NCBI GenBank assembly: GCA_045614565.1
Contig: JAZLDG010000086.1
Span: forward strand, 1-20,611
Direction: 5' to 3'
Origin: Scatosoma sp045614565
Lineage (GTDB): Bacteria; Bacillota; Clostridia; Christensenellales; Borkfalkiaceae
DNA length: 20,611 nt
Shown here piece by piece: positions 7,834-14,763 of this stretch. The stretch's first letter is position 1. The number at the start of each line of letters is the position of its first letter. The notes under the pieces were generated by a model that did not search any database, was not told the DNA's origin, and saw only the letters and a program-made list of their open reading frames with translations. The translations under genes were made by a program, and so were the position numbers.

Positions 7834-8742
7834 ATGATTACGGATAGATTGATAGAAGGCATTATCGATATGCAAAACCCCACCTGCGTGGGCTTGGATA
7901 CCTTGTTCGACTATTTACCCGACGAAATGAAAGCGGGGGTTACGACCTTTGAAGGGGTTGCCGAGCGCGTATTCGATTTCAATAAAAAATTAATCGACAC
8001 CCTTTACGATATCGTACCTTCGGTAAAGGTACAAATCGCGTACTACGAAATGTACGGCGTAGCGGGAATGAAAGCGTACGAAGAAACGCTCAAATACGCG
8101 GCGGAAAAAGGGCTTGTCGTGATTGCGGATGCAAAGCGTAACGACATCGGCTCGACGGCGTCCTGTTATGCAAAGACTTTCCTTGGTGAAACGCAGGTAA
8201 ACGGGCTTGCCCGTCAAGCGTTCCCCGCCGATTACGTGACGGTGAACGGGTATTTAGGTACGGACGGTATCGCGCCGTTCGTGGAAGAATGTGAAAAGAA
8301 AGACAAAGGTATTTTCGTGCTCGTTAAAACGTCTAACCCGTCGAGCGGCGAGCTTCAAAATCTCGTGCTTGAAAACGGCAAACCCGTATACGAATATATG
8401 GGCGGCTTGGTCGAAAAATGGGGCGAAAGCACGATCGGCGATTACGGATATTCCGCTGTCGGCGCGGTCGTGGGTGCAACACACCCCACGGAAGCGGCGC
8501 GTTTGCGTGAAATCTTACCCCATACCTTCTTCTTGATCCCTGGTTACGGTGCGCAGGGCGGGAACGCGGAAATGCTCAAAAACTGTTTCGGTAAAAACGG
8601 TTTGGGCGGGGTCGTGAACAATTCCCGCGGGATTTTGTGCGCGTATCAGAAGAACGGCGGCACGTACTACGAAGCGGCGCGCGCGGCTTGTATCGCAATG
8701 CAACGCGACCTTTCGGGCGTAATCGGTAAAATGAGTAAATAA
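7834..8742 (+). CDS. pyrF: Orotidine 5'-phosphate decarboxylase, long (type 2) form
   Basis: Decarboxylates OMP to UMP, the last step of the pathway. At 302 residues it belongs to the longer PyrF group and not the roughly 230-residue Bacillus form. The catalytic tetrad is visible: Lys65 in PSVKVQIAYYE, then D99-A-K101-R-N-D104-I. The N-terminal CVGLD (18-22) supplies the substrate-binding aspartate. A GGGAG site precedes the ATG, 13 bases after pyrC. The next gene begins 2 bases after its stop. Confidence 0.96.
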   Translation: MITDRLIEGIIDMQNPTCVGLDTLFDYLPDEMKAGVTTFEGVAERVFDFNKKLIDTLYDIVPSVKVQIAYYEMYGVAGMKAYEETLKYAAEKGLVVIADAKRNDIGSTASCYAKTFLGETQVNGLARQAFPADYVTVNGYLGTDGIAPFVEECEKKDKGIFVLVKTSNPSSGELQNLVLENGKPVYEYMGGLVEKWGESTIGDYGYSAVGAVVGATHPTEAARLREILPHTFFLIPGYGAQGGNAEMLKNCFGKNGLGGVVNNSRGILCAYQKNGGTYYEAARAACIAMQRDLSGVIGKMSK

Positions 8743-8744
8743 GT

Positions 8745-9500
8745 ATGAAAGATTATATTGCAACCATCGTAAAAAACGAACGCATAGCCGAAAACGTATA
8801 CGCGGTTACCTTTGCTTTGGACGAAGATATTAAGGTTCGCGCGGGACAGTTTGGCGATATAGCTGTGGGCGGTACGCATCTTTTGCGCCGTCCTATCGCT
8901 ATTTGTAAGGTGGAAAATAGAGAAGTGACCTTTTGCTACCAAATCAAGGGCGACGGCACGAAAAGCTTGAAAGAAATGGGGGCAGGTACGCGTTTAAGCG
9001 TATTAATGCCGCTCGGAAACGGTTTCTTCGTTGAAGAAAACGAGAAAAAAGTCGCATTGGTCGGCGGCGGCGTGGGCGTGTTTCCGCTCATTTCCGTCTT
9101 GCGGGCGTACGCGGATACCAAAGAGATTTCGGCGTATATCGGTTATAGAAACAAAAACGCCGTTTGCGGCGTAGAAGAATTTGAAAAAGCGGACAAATTT
9201 GTTGCCGTCACCGACGACGGAAGCTACGGCGAGAAGATGAACGCCGTGCAAGCGTTTGCTGCCGATCTTGCCAAGGGCAACCGCCCCGACGTGGTGCTTG
9301 CCTGCGGTCCTACGCCTATGCTCCGCGCCTTAAAAACGCTCGTGGAAAAGGAAAACCTGCCTTGCTATATTTCTTTGGAAGAGAGAATGGGTTGCGGCAT
9401 CGGCGCGTGCTTGGTTTGCGTTTGCGATTTGAGCGGCGGCAAAAAGGCGCGCGTATGTAAAGACGGTCCCGTATTCAAAGCGGACGAAGTAAATCTTTAA
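8745..9500 (+). CDS. pyrK: Dihydroorotate dehydrogenase B, electron-transfer subunit
   Basis: Passes electrons from dihydroorotate oxidation in PyrD through FAD and a [2Fe-2S] cluster to NAD+. The 251 residues show the ferredoxin-reductase order: FAD-binding LLRRPIAI (46-53), the nucleotide-binding VGGGVGVFPL (106-115), CGPTPML (187-193), and a C-terminal cluster motif C217-x4-C222-x2-C225-x12-C238. The start lies 2 bases after the pyrF stop and has no clear ribosome binding site, so translation is probably coupled to pyrF. It is directly followed by its partner pyrD. Confidence 0.96.
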   Translation: MKDYIATIVKNERIAENVYAVTFALDEDIKVRAGQFGDIAVGGTHLLRRPIAICKVENREVTFCYQIKGDGTKSLKEMGAGTRLSVLMPLGNGFFVEENEKKVALVGGGVGVFPLISVLRAYADTKEISAYIGYRNKNAVCGVEEFEKADKFVAVTDDGSYGEKMNAVQAFAADLAKGNRPDVVLACGPTPMLRALKTLVEKENLPCYISLEERMGCGIGACLVCVCDLSGGKKARVCKDGPVFKADEVNL

Positions 9501-9511
9501 GGGGGAGTATT

Positions 9512-10426
9512 ATGGCGAATTTAGCAGTAAATCTTTGCGGCGTTACCTTAAAAAATCCCGTGATTGCCGCTTCGGGAACGTTCGGCTTCGGTCGTGAATT
9601 TAACGAATTGTACGATATAGGCACGCTTGGCGGCGTTTCGACGAAAGGCTTAACGCTTGAACCGCGTTTGGGTAATCCAGTACCCCGTATCGCGGAAAGC
9701 AGAGGCGTTATTCTCAACGCCGTGGGTTTGCAAAACCCCGGGGTGGAGCATTTTATCGAGTACGATCTCGCTTGGCTTAAAGCTACGGGTACGTGCGTGA
9801 TTGCCAACGTCGCGGGGAAAACGATGGAAGATTATCGCGACATTTGCGCGAAGCTCGACGGCAAAGTGGATATGATTGAATTGAACGTGTCCTGCCCCAA
9901 CGTAAAAAGCGGCGCGATGGCGTTTGGCGTAAAACCGCAAATGCTCGAAGAAGTCACGCGGGTGGCAAAGTCGGGCGCAAAAAATACGCCGCTCATCGTC
10001 AAGCTTTCCCCGAACGTAGAAAATATCGCGGAAAACGCAAAAGCCGCCGAATACGGCGGCGCGGATTGTATTTCGCTCATCAACACGCTGACGGGTATGG
10101 CGATCGATATTGAAAGAAGAAGACCGATTATTGCCAACAACACGGGCGGCGTTTCAGGCGCGGGCGTAAAGCCCGTTGCGGTGCGTATGACGTACGAAGC
10201 TTCCAAAGCGGTGAAAATCCCCGTTATCGGTATGGGCGGTATCACCTGCGCGGAAGACGCAATCGAATTTTTAATGGCGGGCGCAACGGCGGTGCAGGTC
10301 GGTACGGCGAACTTCACCGATCCTTACGCGATGCCGAAAATTATCAAAGGTCTTGACGAATGGTGTGACCGTCACGGCGTACAAAACGTCGCTGATTTGA
10401 CGGGAACTTTACAAATAAATCAGTAA
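9512..10426 (+). CDS. pyrD: Dihydroorotate dehydrogenase B (NAD+), catalytic subunit
   Basis: FMN enzyme oxidising dihydroorotate to orotate; it forms the PyrD2-PyrK2 complex with its neighbour. The 304-residue product has the class 1B active-site cysteine (Cys128 in ELNVSCPNVKSG), the lysine of LIVKLSPN (Lys164), the NTGGVSGAG loop (210-218) and the phosphate-binding VIGMGGI (238-244). The cytosolic class 1B form and pyrK together exclude the membrane-bound quinone-linked class 2. A GGGGGAG site precedes the ATG. Confidence 0.97.
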   Translation: MANLAVNLCGVTLKNPVIAASGTFGFGREFNELYDIGTLGGVSTKGLTLEPRLGNPVPRIAESRGVILNAVGLQNPGVEHFIEYDLAWLKATGTCVIANVAGKTMEDYRDICAKLDGKVDMIELNVSCPNVKSGAMAFGVKPQMLEEVTRVAKSGAKNTPLIVKLSPNVENIAENAKAAEYGGADCISLINTLTGMAIDIERRRPIIANNTGGVSGAGVKPVAVRMTYEASKAVKIPVIGMGGITCAEDAIEFLMAGATAVQVGTANFTDPYAMPKIIKGLDEWCDRHGVQNVADLTGTLQINQ

Positions 10427-10437
10427 GGAGTAGTAAA

Positions 10438-11100
10438 ATGCAATATACGTACAAAGAAGAATTTATTAGATTTATGGTATCGAACGGCGTTTTGAAATTT
10501 GGCGAATTTACGCTTAAAAGCGGTAGAATTGCGCCTTATTTCATCAATACGGGCAACTACAAAACGGGCAAACAGCTTGCAAAGCTCGGACAGTATTACG
10601 CCGCTTGTATCCGCGACAACGGCTTGGAAGCGGATACGCTGGTCGGACCTGCGTACAAAGGTATTCCCTTGTCGGTAGCGACGGCGATTGCTATGTATAA
10701 CGATTACGAAAAGGAAATCAATTACTGTTTCGACAGAAAGGAAGCCAAGGATCACGGCGAAGGCGGTTTGTTCGTAGGGAAACAGCTTACCGACGGTGAA
10801 AAAGTCATTATCATCGAAGACGTAATGACGTCGGGCAAGGCTTTGCGGGAGATTTTGCCCAAGTTAGAAGCGGCGGCAAAGGTCGAAGTCGTGGGAATGG
10901 TTATTTCCGTGGATAGAATGGAAAAAGCGTTGAACAGCGAATTATCCGCCGTCGCGCAAGCGAAAGCGGAATTTGGGATCGACGTATATTCCGTCGTTAC
11001 GATGAACGATATTATCGCGGCGATCGAAGACGGCGTTATCGACGGCAAAGAGCATTTGTCCGCGATGTATAAATACCGTAACACCTACGGCGTAAACTAA
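10438..11100 (+). CDS. pyrE: Orotate phosphoribosyltransferase
   Basis: Transfers phosphoribose from PRPP to orotate, giving OMP for PyrF. The 220 residues carry the type I PRPP-binding signature VIIIEDVMTSG (123-133), the orotate-side LKSGRIAPYFINTG (26-39) and GPAYKGIPL (70-78). AAGGAG precedes the ATG. It is the last gene of the operon. No good intrinsic terminator follows before trpS, so some read-through into trpS is possible. Confidence 0.96.
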   Translation: MQYTYKEEFIRFMVSNGVLKFGEFTLKSGRIAPYFINTGNYKTGKQLAKLGQYYAACIRDNGLEADTLVGPAYKGIPLSVATAIAMYNDYEKEINYCFDRKEAKDHGEGGLFVGKQLTDGEKVIIIEDVMTSGKALREILPKLEAAAKVEVVGMVISVDRMEKALNSELSAVAQAKAEFGIDVYSVVTMNDIIAAIEDGVIDGKEHLSAMYKYRNTYGVN

Positions 11101-11270
11101 TCCTTTTGCGGGGCTTTACGGCGTATATGCGGTAACGCGCGTTGTTGATAAAAAACGGGCGTGGTAGGGCGTTTATTTTGCGCTTGCGTTTCCAACGCAC
11201 GCGCGCCGATGATAAACATTGCTACGGCGCAAACGAATAAAAAAGCCGTCACGGTTAAACGAAATTTCAT
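11097..11270 (-). CDS. Possible small membrane or secreted protein (57 aa)
   Basis: This reading frame fills the otherwise empty gap between pyrE and trpS on the opposite strand. It begins with a textbook signal-anchor: a short basic start (MKFR) and about 18 hydrophobic residues (LTVTAFLFVCAVAMFIIG), then a hydrophilic, basic 35-residue tail ending in QKD. Codon use is in keeping with the neighbours. Against it, there is no Shine-Dalgarno site before the ATG at 11270, no convincing promoter, and the stop overlaps the last 4 bases of pyrE. The hydrophobic pattern could be chance. No family is recognised. Confidence 0.3.
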   Translation of the reverse strand: MKFRLTVTAFLFVCAVAMFIIGARALETQAQNKRPTTPVFYQQRALPHIRRKAPQKD

Positions 11271-11319
11271 ATTAGCAGTATGCGCGAATAGACGGCGGGA
11301 TATTCAAGGAGTAAGAATA

Positions 11320-12363
11320 ATGAAAAATATTATTTTAACGGGTGACAGACCTACGGGGAAATTGCATATCGGGCATTACGTGGGCTCGCTTCGTCGCCGT
11401 GTGGAAATGCAAAACAGCGGGAAATTCGATGAGATTTATATTATGATCGCCGACGCACAAGCGTTGACGGATAATTTCGATAATCCCGACAAGGTGCGCG
11501 CGAATATCACGGAAGTTGCGCTCGATTATCTTGCCTGCGGGCTTGATCCCAAAAAGTCGACGATTTTCGTGCAATCGCATATCGAACAGCTTACCGAGCT
11601 TACGTTCTATTATATGAATTTGGTTACGCTGTCGCGTTTGGAACGCAATCCGACGGTCAAAACGGAATTGAAGCTTCGCAACTTCGAGCAATCCATTCCG
11701 ATGGGTTTTTTAACCTATCCCGTATCGCAAACGGCGGACATTACCGCGTTCAAAGCCAACGTCGTACCCGTCGGCGAAGACCAGCTCCCGATGCTGGAAC
11801 AAGCACGGGAAATCGTGAGAAGCTTTAACGGCTTGTACGGCGAAACGCTCGTAGAGCCGAAAGCGGTTTTGCCCGAAAATAAATCGTGCTTGCGATTGCC
11901 GGGGACGGACGGTATGGCGAAAATGAGTAAATCGCTTGGAAACTGTATCTATCTTTCGGACAGCGCGGACGAGATTAAACGCAAAGTAATGGGTATGTAT
12001 ACCGATCCCAACCATATCAAGGTGACCGATCCTGGGGATACCAAAAATAACCCGACTTTTATCTATTTAGACGCGTTTTCCACCGACGAGCATTTTGCGA
12101 AATATTTGCCCGAATACGCGAATTTGGACGAAATGAAAGCGCATTACGAGCGCGGCGGTTTGGGCGATATGAAGGTTAAGAAGCTGCTCAACGCGGTTAT
12201 GCAAGAAACGTTAGAGCCGATCCGTTTAAGACGAGAAGAGCTTGCCAAGGATATTCCCGCGATTTGGGCGATGCTCAAAGAAGGGAGCGAAAAGGCGCGT
12301 GCGGTTGCGGCGCAAACGCTTTCCGAAGTCAAACGTTCTATGAAAATCAACTATTTTGAATAA
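11320..12363 (+). CDS. trpS: Tryptophanyl-tRNA synthetase
   Basis: Class I aminoacyl-tRNA synthetase that charges tRNA-Trp. The 347-residue product has the ATP-site motif GKLHIGHYVGSL (HIGH at 16-19), DQLPMLE (154-160) and KMSKS (201-205) within LPGTDGMAKMSKSLGN. The frame is open 53 codons further upstream to a GTG at 11161. The start at 11320 is preferred because AAGGAG lies 8 bases before it and the product then begins at the usual MKNIILTGDRPTG. No T-box leader is visible upstream. Confidence 0.97.
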   Translation: MKNIILTGDRPTGKLHIGHYVGSLRRRVEMQNSGKFDEIYIMIADAQALTDNFDNPDKVRANITEVALDYLACGLDPKKSTIFVQSHIEQLTELTFYYMNLVTLSRLERNPTVKTELKLRNFEQSIPMGFLTYPVSQTADITAFKANVVPVGEDQLPMLEQAREIVRSFNGLYGETLVEPKAVLPENKSCLRLPGTDGMAKMSKSLGNCIYLSDSADEIKRKVMGMYTDPNHIKVTDPGDTKNNPTFIYLDAFSTDEHFAKYLPEYANLDEMKAHYERGGLGDMKVKKLLNAVMQETLEPIRLRREELAKDIPAIWAMLKEGSEKARAVAAQTLSEVKRSMKINYFE

Positions 12364-12367
12364 AACA

Positions 12368-12400
12368 TTTGCGCCCCTGTCAAATAGACAGGGGCGCAAA
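12368..12400. terminator. Perfect 14-bp hairpin between convergent trpS and the XRE gene
   Basis: A GC-rich stem (12368-12381 with 12387-12400, no mismatch) closes an AAATA loop and begins 4 bases after the trpS stop. Unlike the other terminators here, no T tract follows on either strand; only TTTTATT follows a few bases later on the minus strand. It probably blocks or stabilises the 3' ends of both convergent transcripts. Confidence 0.6.
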
Positions 12401-12403
12401 ACT

Positions 12404-12727
12404 TCAACGATTATTAACCAATAAAGAAAGATAGTCGTTCAACCGTTCTTTATCCTTTTCGGACAAGGAACGGTATTTTTTTAATAAAATCTTTTCGTCC
12501 AAAGAGAAACTTGGTTCATCGTTGGGTGAAAAAGACGGAAGCTCGCGTCCTAATAATTCGTCCACGCTTATGTGAAAATAATCTGCGAGTAAAATCAACG
12601 TTTCGTAAGGGGCTTGTCGTGTTTCATTTTCATAGTTCGCAAGCGTACATTGATGTATTCCGATTGCCTTTGCAAGCTCGCTACGCTTCAAACCGTTTTC
12701 TTTCCTTAAATCTTTTAGATAAAACAT
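12404..12727 (-). CDS. XRE-family (Cro/CI-type) helix-turn-helix regulator
   Basis: The 107-residue product has a classic five-helix HTH domain at about 1-63: DLRKENGLKRSELAKAIGI, then HQCTLANYENETRQAP for the recognition helix and turn, then the closing YFHISVDELLGRE. The remaining 44 residues are charged and may mediate dimerisation. There is no peptidase or sensor domain. It is divergently transcribed from the coiled-coil/RCC1 operon. The intervening 157 bases hold both promoters and four copies of a near-palindrome, so it is most simply read as an autoregulated repressor of that operon. The only ribosome-binding-like sequence is GGGGTAAGT before the ATG, which is weak. Confidence 0.9.
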   Translation of the reverse strand: MFYLKDLRKENGLKRSELAKAIGIHQCTLANYENETRQAPYETLILLADYFHISVDELLGRELPSFSPNDEPSFSLDEKILLKKYRSLSEKDKERLNDYLSLLVNNR

Positions 12728-12776
12728 ACTTACCCCACGTTTATAAATTATTCATTTTGCATTATTTTATATGCTG

Positions 12777-12804
12777 ATTATAACAAAATGAACGAAATTG
12801 TAAA
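12777..12804 (-). promoter_or_regulatory. Promoter of the XRE regulator gene
   Basis: On the minus strand TTTACA (12799-12804), a 16-base spacer and TATAAT (12777-12782) with an extended TGT before it. Transcription should begin near 12770. Operator copy 2 fills the spacer and overlaps the -10 box, and copy 1 lies just downstream of the start. Confidence 0.75.
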
Positions 12805-12823
12805 CATAATAATTCAAAATGAG

Positions 12824-12852
12824 TTGACAAGTATTTAAATATGTGGTAAAAT
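12824..12852 (+). promoter_or_regulatory. Strong sigma-A promoter of the coiled-coil/RCC1 operon
   Basis: A consensus TTGACA (12824-12829), a 17-base spacer and TAAAAT (12847-12852). Transcription should begin near 12859, inside operator copy 4; copy 3 abuts the -35 box. A near-consensus promoter buried under operators fits a tightly repressed gene pair. Confidence 0.85.
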
Positions 12853-12884
12853 TATTCAAAACGAATTATTATGGAGAGTAAAGT

Positions 12885-13634
12885 ATGCAAGAATTAAATG
12901 AATTATTAGGTGAGTTGTATTCTTTGCGAGCGGCGATGTCGTTAATATCTATCAATAAGGATATAATTCAACAGAAAGAAACGGCTTTTTTGGATAAAGA
13001 GTATGAAGAAAAGAGAATAAAAAGAAGATACGAAGATCAAAAGGGTGTACTTGAATTTCGCGGGCGAGTGGGTGAAAAGGAAGCGGGGGTACATTTGTTG
13101 CGATTAGAAGAAAATTACGCACGTGAAAAAAAGGTAATTACGGAAAAATACCGCGAAATTAGTCAAAGTATACAAAATTTGGGAGACAAAAATAAGAGGA
13201 TCATAGGCATATTATACGATAGTTTCTCTACAATCGTTGCAGTTTCTGATTGGGAAAACGTAGATCTTCTTATTTATTATCTTGAAACGCGTCGTGCAGA
13301 AAGTATAAAAGAAGCATTATTGCTTGTAGATAAACAAAAGCAAGCGGAAATGATTGCGGGGGAGATACGTAAAGCGGGCGAAGCGATTTGTGATAAATTA
13401 GAACGTGGGTTTTCAATGATTGCAGATTGGTTTCAAAAATTACACGACCAAAGAGAAAGACAGCATCGGGAGAAAATGGATGAATTGCGTAGGATAAACG
13501 CAAATATAGAAGCGTTAAACGATTCTTGGGGCGAGTTTGCAACGGAATTGTCGGGCGCGTTGCAAGAAAAAGCAGACGTTTCAAGCGTGATATTAGCGCA
13601 AGACGTACACTATATTAAAATAAAAATGATGTGA
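12885..13634 (+). CDS. Coiled-coil protein of unknown function
   Basis: A 249-residue, highly charged, mostly alpha-helical product. Residues about 25-105 are a long coiled coil rich in Lys, Glu and Arg. A middle segment, 'SDWENVDLLIYYLETRRAES' (about 121-140), leads into 'IKEALLLVDKQKQAE', and a second amphipathic helical region runs about 155-240. No enzyme motif, signal peptide or membrane segment is visible. From memory, the pattern of a W-x-N/D-x-D-x-L-I-Y-Y-L-E-T block followed by a helical tail ending near 'EKADVSS..DVHYI' recurs in uncharacterised Firmicute proteins, but I know no function for it. GGAGAG lies before the ATG. It is the first gene of the XRE-controlled operon, and its DNA is more AT-rich than the pyr genes. 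Confidence 0.8.
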   Translation: MQELNELLGELYSLRAAMSLISINKDIIQQKETAFLDKEYEEKRIKRRYEDQKGVLEFRGRVGEKEAGVHLLRLEENYAREKKVITEKYREISQSIQNLGDKNKRIIGILYDSFSTIVAVSDWENVDLLIYYLETRRAESIKEALLLVDKQKQAEMIAGEIRKAGEAICDKLERGFSMIADWFQKLHDQRERQHREKMDELRRINANIEALNDSWGEFATELSGALQEKADVSSVILAQDVHYIKIKMM

Positions 13635-13653
13635 TGATAGAGAGCAAAAGCAA

Positions 13654-14637
13654 ATGAACGCAAAGGAATTATATTTATTAGAAAGAAGACAAGCTATTAA
13701 AAAATTTCAAAACTTAATAGCTGGCGGACAAAATATAAGCGTGGGATTAGAAGCAAAGGGATGTATCCGCGCTTGCGGTAAGGGTCAAAAAGAACTTTAT
13801 AAAATACACAAATGGAAAAACGTTGAAGCTGTATATTGTGGCGCGGGTTATATCGTGATTGCTAAAACAAAAGATAAACAATACACTTTAGATGGCGATT
13901 TGAGCTATCCCATACAAGGACGGGGGAAAATTAAAAAATGGGCGAACGTATGCGATATTGCTTGCGGTTATTATCATATTTTGGGATTACAAGAAAACGG
14001 ACGGGTATTAGTGACGGGGTTTAAGGACGACGTCTATCGGGAGAAGCGTTACGATTACGGACAGTTTGCAGTAGATGGCTGGACGGATATAGTTGCAGTG
14101 GCGGCAGGACAATGGCATAGCCTTGGCTTAAAAGCAGACGGTACGGTAGTGGCTTGCGGTTGGAATGGATTGGGACAATGTAACGTAATCGAGTGGAGAG
14201 ATATAGTCAAGGTCGTTTGCGGGCTTAATCATTCCGTTGGGTTAAAAGCGGACGGAACGGTGGTGGCTTGTGGAGATACGAATAATAATCTTTGTGCAGT
14301 TGACGATTGGACGGATATCATAGATATTGCAGCGGGACAACTTCAAACGCTTGGATTAAAGGAAGATGGAACGGTAGTGGCGTGCGGTGCGGGGGATAGA
14401 GAATCGCACGAAATTTTTAATCCTTGCGCGGTTTCCGATTGGAAAAATATCGTTTCTATCGCTTGTGGGGCTTGTTCGTCTTTGGGGTTGAAAGAAGACG
14501 GTACCGTCGTAGCGTGTGGCGTTAAGGAGAAAAAGTCTAAATTTAATTACGGACAATTGGACGTAGATAATTGGAAATTATTTGAGAGCGTATATTCTTT
14601 TGATTATGAACGTCAATTTAATCAAGGGAAGAAATAA
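13654..14637 (+). CDS. RCC1-repeat seven-bladed beta-propeller protein
   Basis: The 327-residue product is built of about seven repeats marked by a recurring tryptophan (W54, 96, 143, 181, 219, 263, 307). The full unit reads W-x-D-I-V-x-V-A-C-G, then H-S-L-G-L-K-x-D-G-T-V-V-A-C-G. The DGTVVACG core is exact at 162-169, 200-207, 238-245 and 282-289; the first three blades are more diverged. RCC1 propellers are usually protein-interaction platforms. No signal peptide is present, so it should be cytosolic, unlike many secreted bacterial RCC1 proteins. It starts 19 bases after the coiled-coil gene with a weak ribosome binding site (AGAGAG). It ends before a strong terminator, so the pair forms one operon and may form one complex. 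Confidence 0.9.
   Translation: MNAKELYLLERRQAIKKFQNLIAGGQNISVGLEAKGCIRACGKGQKELYKIHKWKNVEAVYCGAGYIVIAKTKDKQYTLDGDLSYPIQGRGKIKKWANVCDIACGYYHILGLQENGRVLVTGFKDDVYREKRYDYGQFAVDGWTDIVAVAAGQWHSLGLKADGTVVACGWNGLGQCNVIEWRDIVKVVCGLNHSVGLKADGTVVACGDTNNNLCAVDDWTDIIDIAAGQLQTLGLKEDGTVVACGAGDRESHEIFNPCAVSDWKNIVSIACGACSSLGLKEDGTVVACGVKEKKSKFNYGQLDVDNWKLFESVYSFDYERQFNQGKK
14137..14520 (+). repeat. DNA-level repeats coding the inner RCC1 blades
   Basis: Four similar 24-base segments encode DGTVVACG, at 14137-14160, 14251-14274, 14365-14388 and 14497-14520. They are spaced 114, 114 and 132 bases apart. Third-position differences show the copies are old enough to have drifted, while the protein core has been kept exactly. 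Confidence 0.75.
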
Positions 14638-14653
14638 CGACCACGTGGAATTT

Positions 14654-14687
14654 ACGCTCTTGAAAACTTGGCGGTTTTCGGGAGCGT
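14654..14687 (+). other. Imperfect hairpin after the RCC1 gene
   Basis: ACGCTC (14654-14659) pairs with GAGCGT (14682-14687), and an inner AAAAC pairs with GTTTT. It starts 17 bases after the stop codon. Only a short TGTTT follows, so it is at best a weak first terminator or a 3'-end stabiliser ahead of the strong one at 14720. Confidence 0.35.
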
Positions 14688-14719
14688 TGTTTACGAGAGA
14701 TATTCTATTTTGAATAAAG

Positions 14720-14750
14720 AAAAAACCGACGCTTGACGCGTCGGTTTTTT
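14720..14750. terminator. Bidirectional terminator between the RCC1 operon and the HU gene
   Basis: A perfect 13-bp stem (14720-14732 with 14738-14750) has six A at its base on one side and six T on the other, around a TTGAC loop. It serves both convergent transcripts. Confidence 0.92.
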
Positions 14751-14763
14751 GATTTGTTTTCGA

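Larger units (their letters stand above)
12750..12866. promoter_or_regulatory. Four-copy operator array in the XRE divergent intergenic region
   Basis: Four variants of the near-palindrome ATTCAAAATGAAT are present: 12750-12762 (reverse orientation), 12781-12793, 12812-12824 and 12854-12866. Their centres are about 31, 31 and 42 bases apart, close to three, three and four helical turns, so all face one side of the DNA. Two copies cover the regulator's promoter and two cover the -35 box and start site of the opposing operon. This arrangement predicts cooperative binding by the adjacent XRE protein, repression of the operon and autoregulation. Confidence 0.7.

Noticed and set aside
11161..11319. 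GTG that would add 53 residues to TrpS
   Set aside because: The extension is not typical of TrpS, and a strong ribosome binding site precedes the ATG at 11320.
12404..14637. Prophage remnant or toxin-antitoxin system
   Set aside because: No integrase, structural phage gene, attachment-site repeat or toxin-like domain is visible; only the regulator layout is phage-like.
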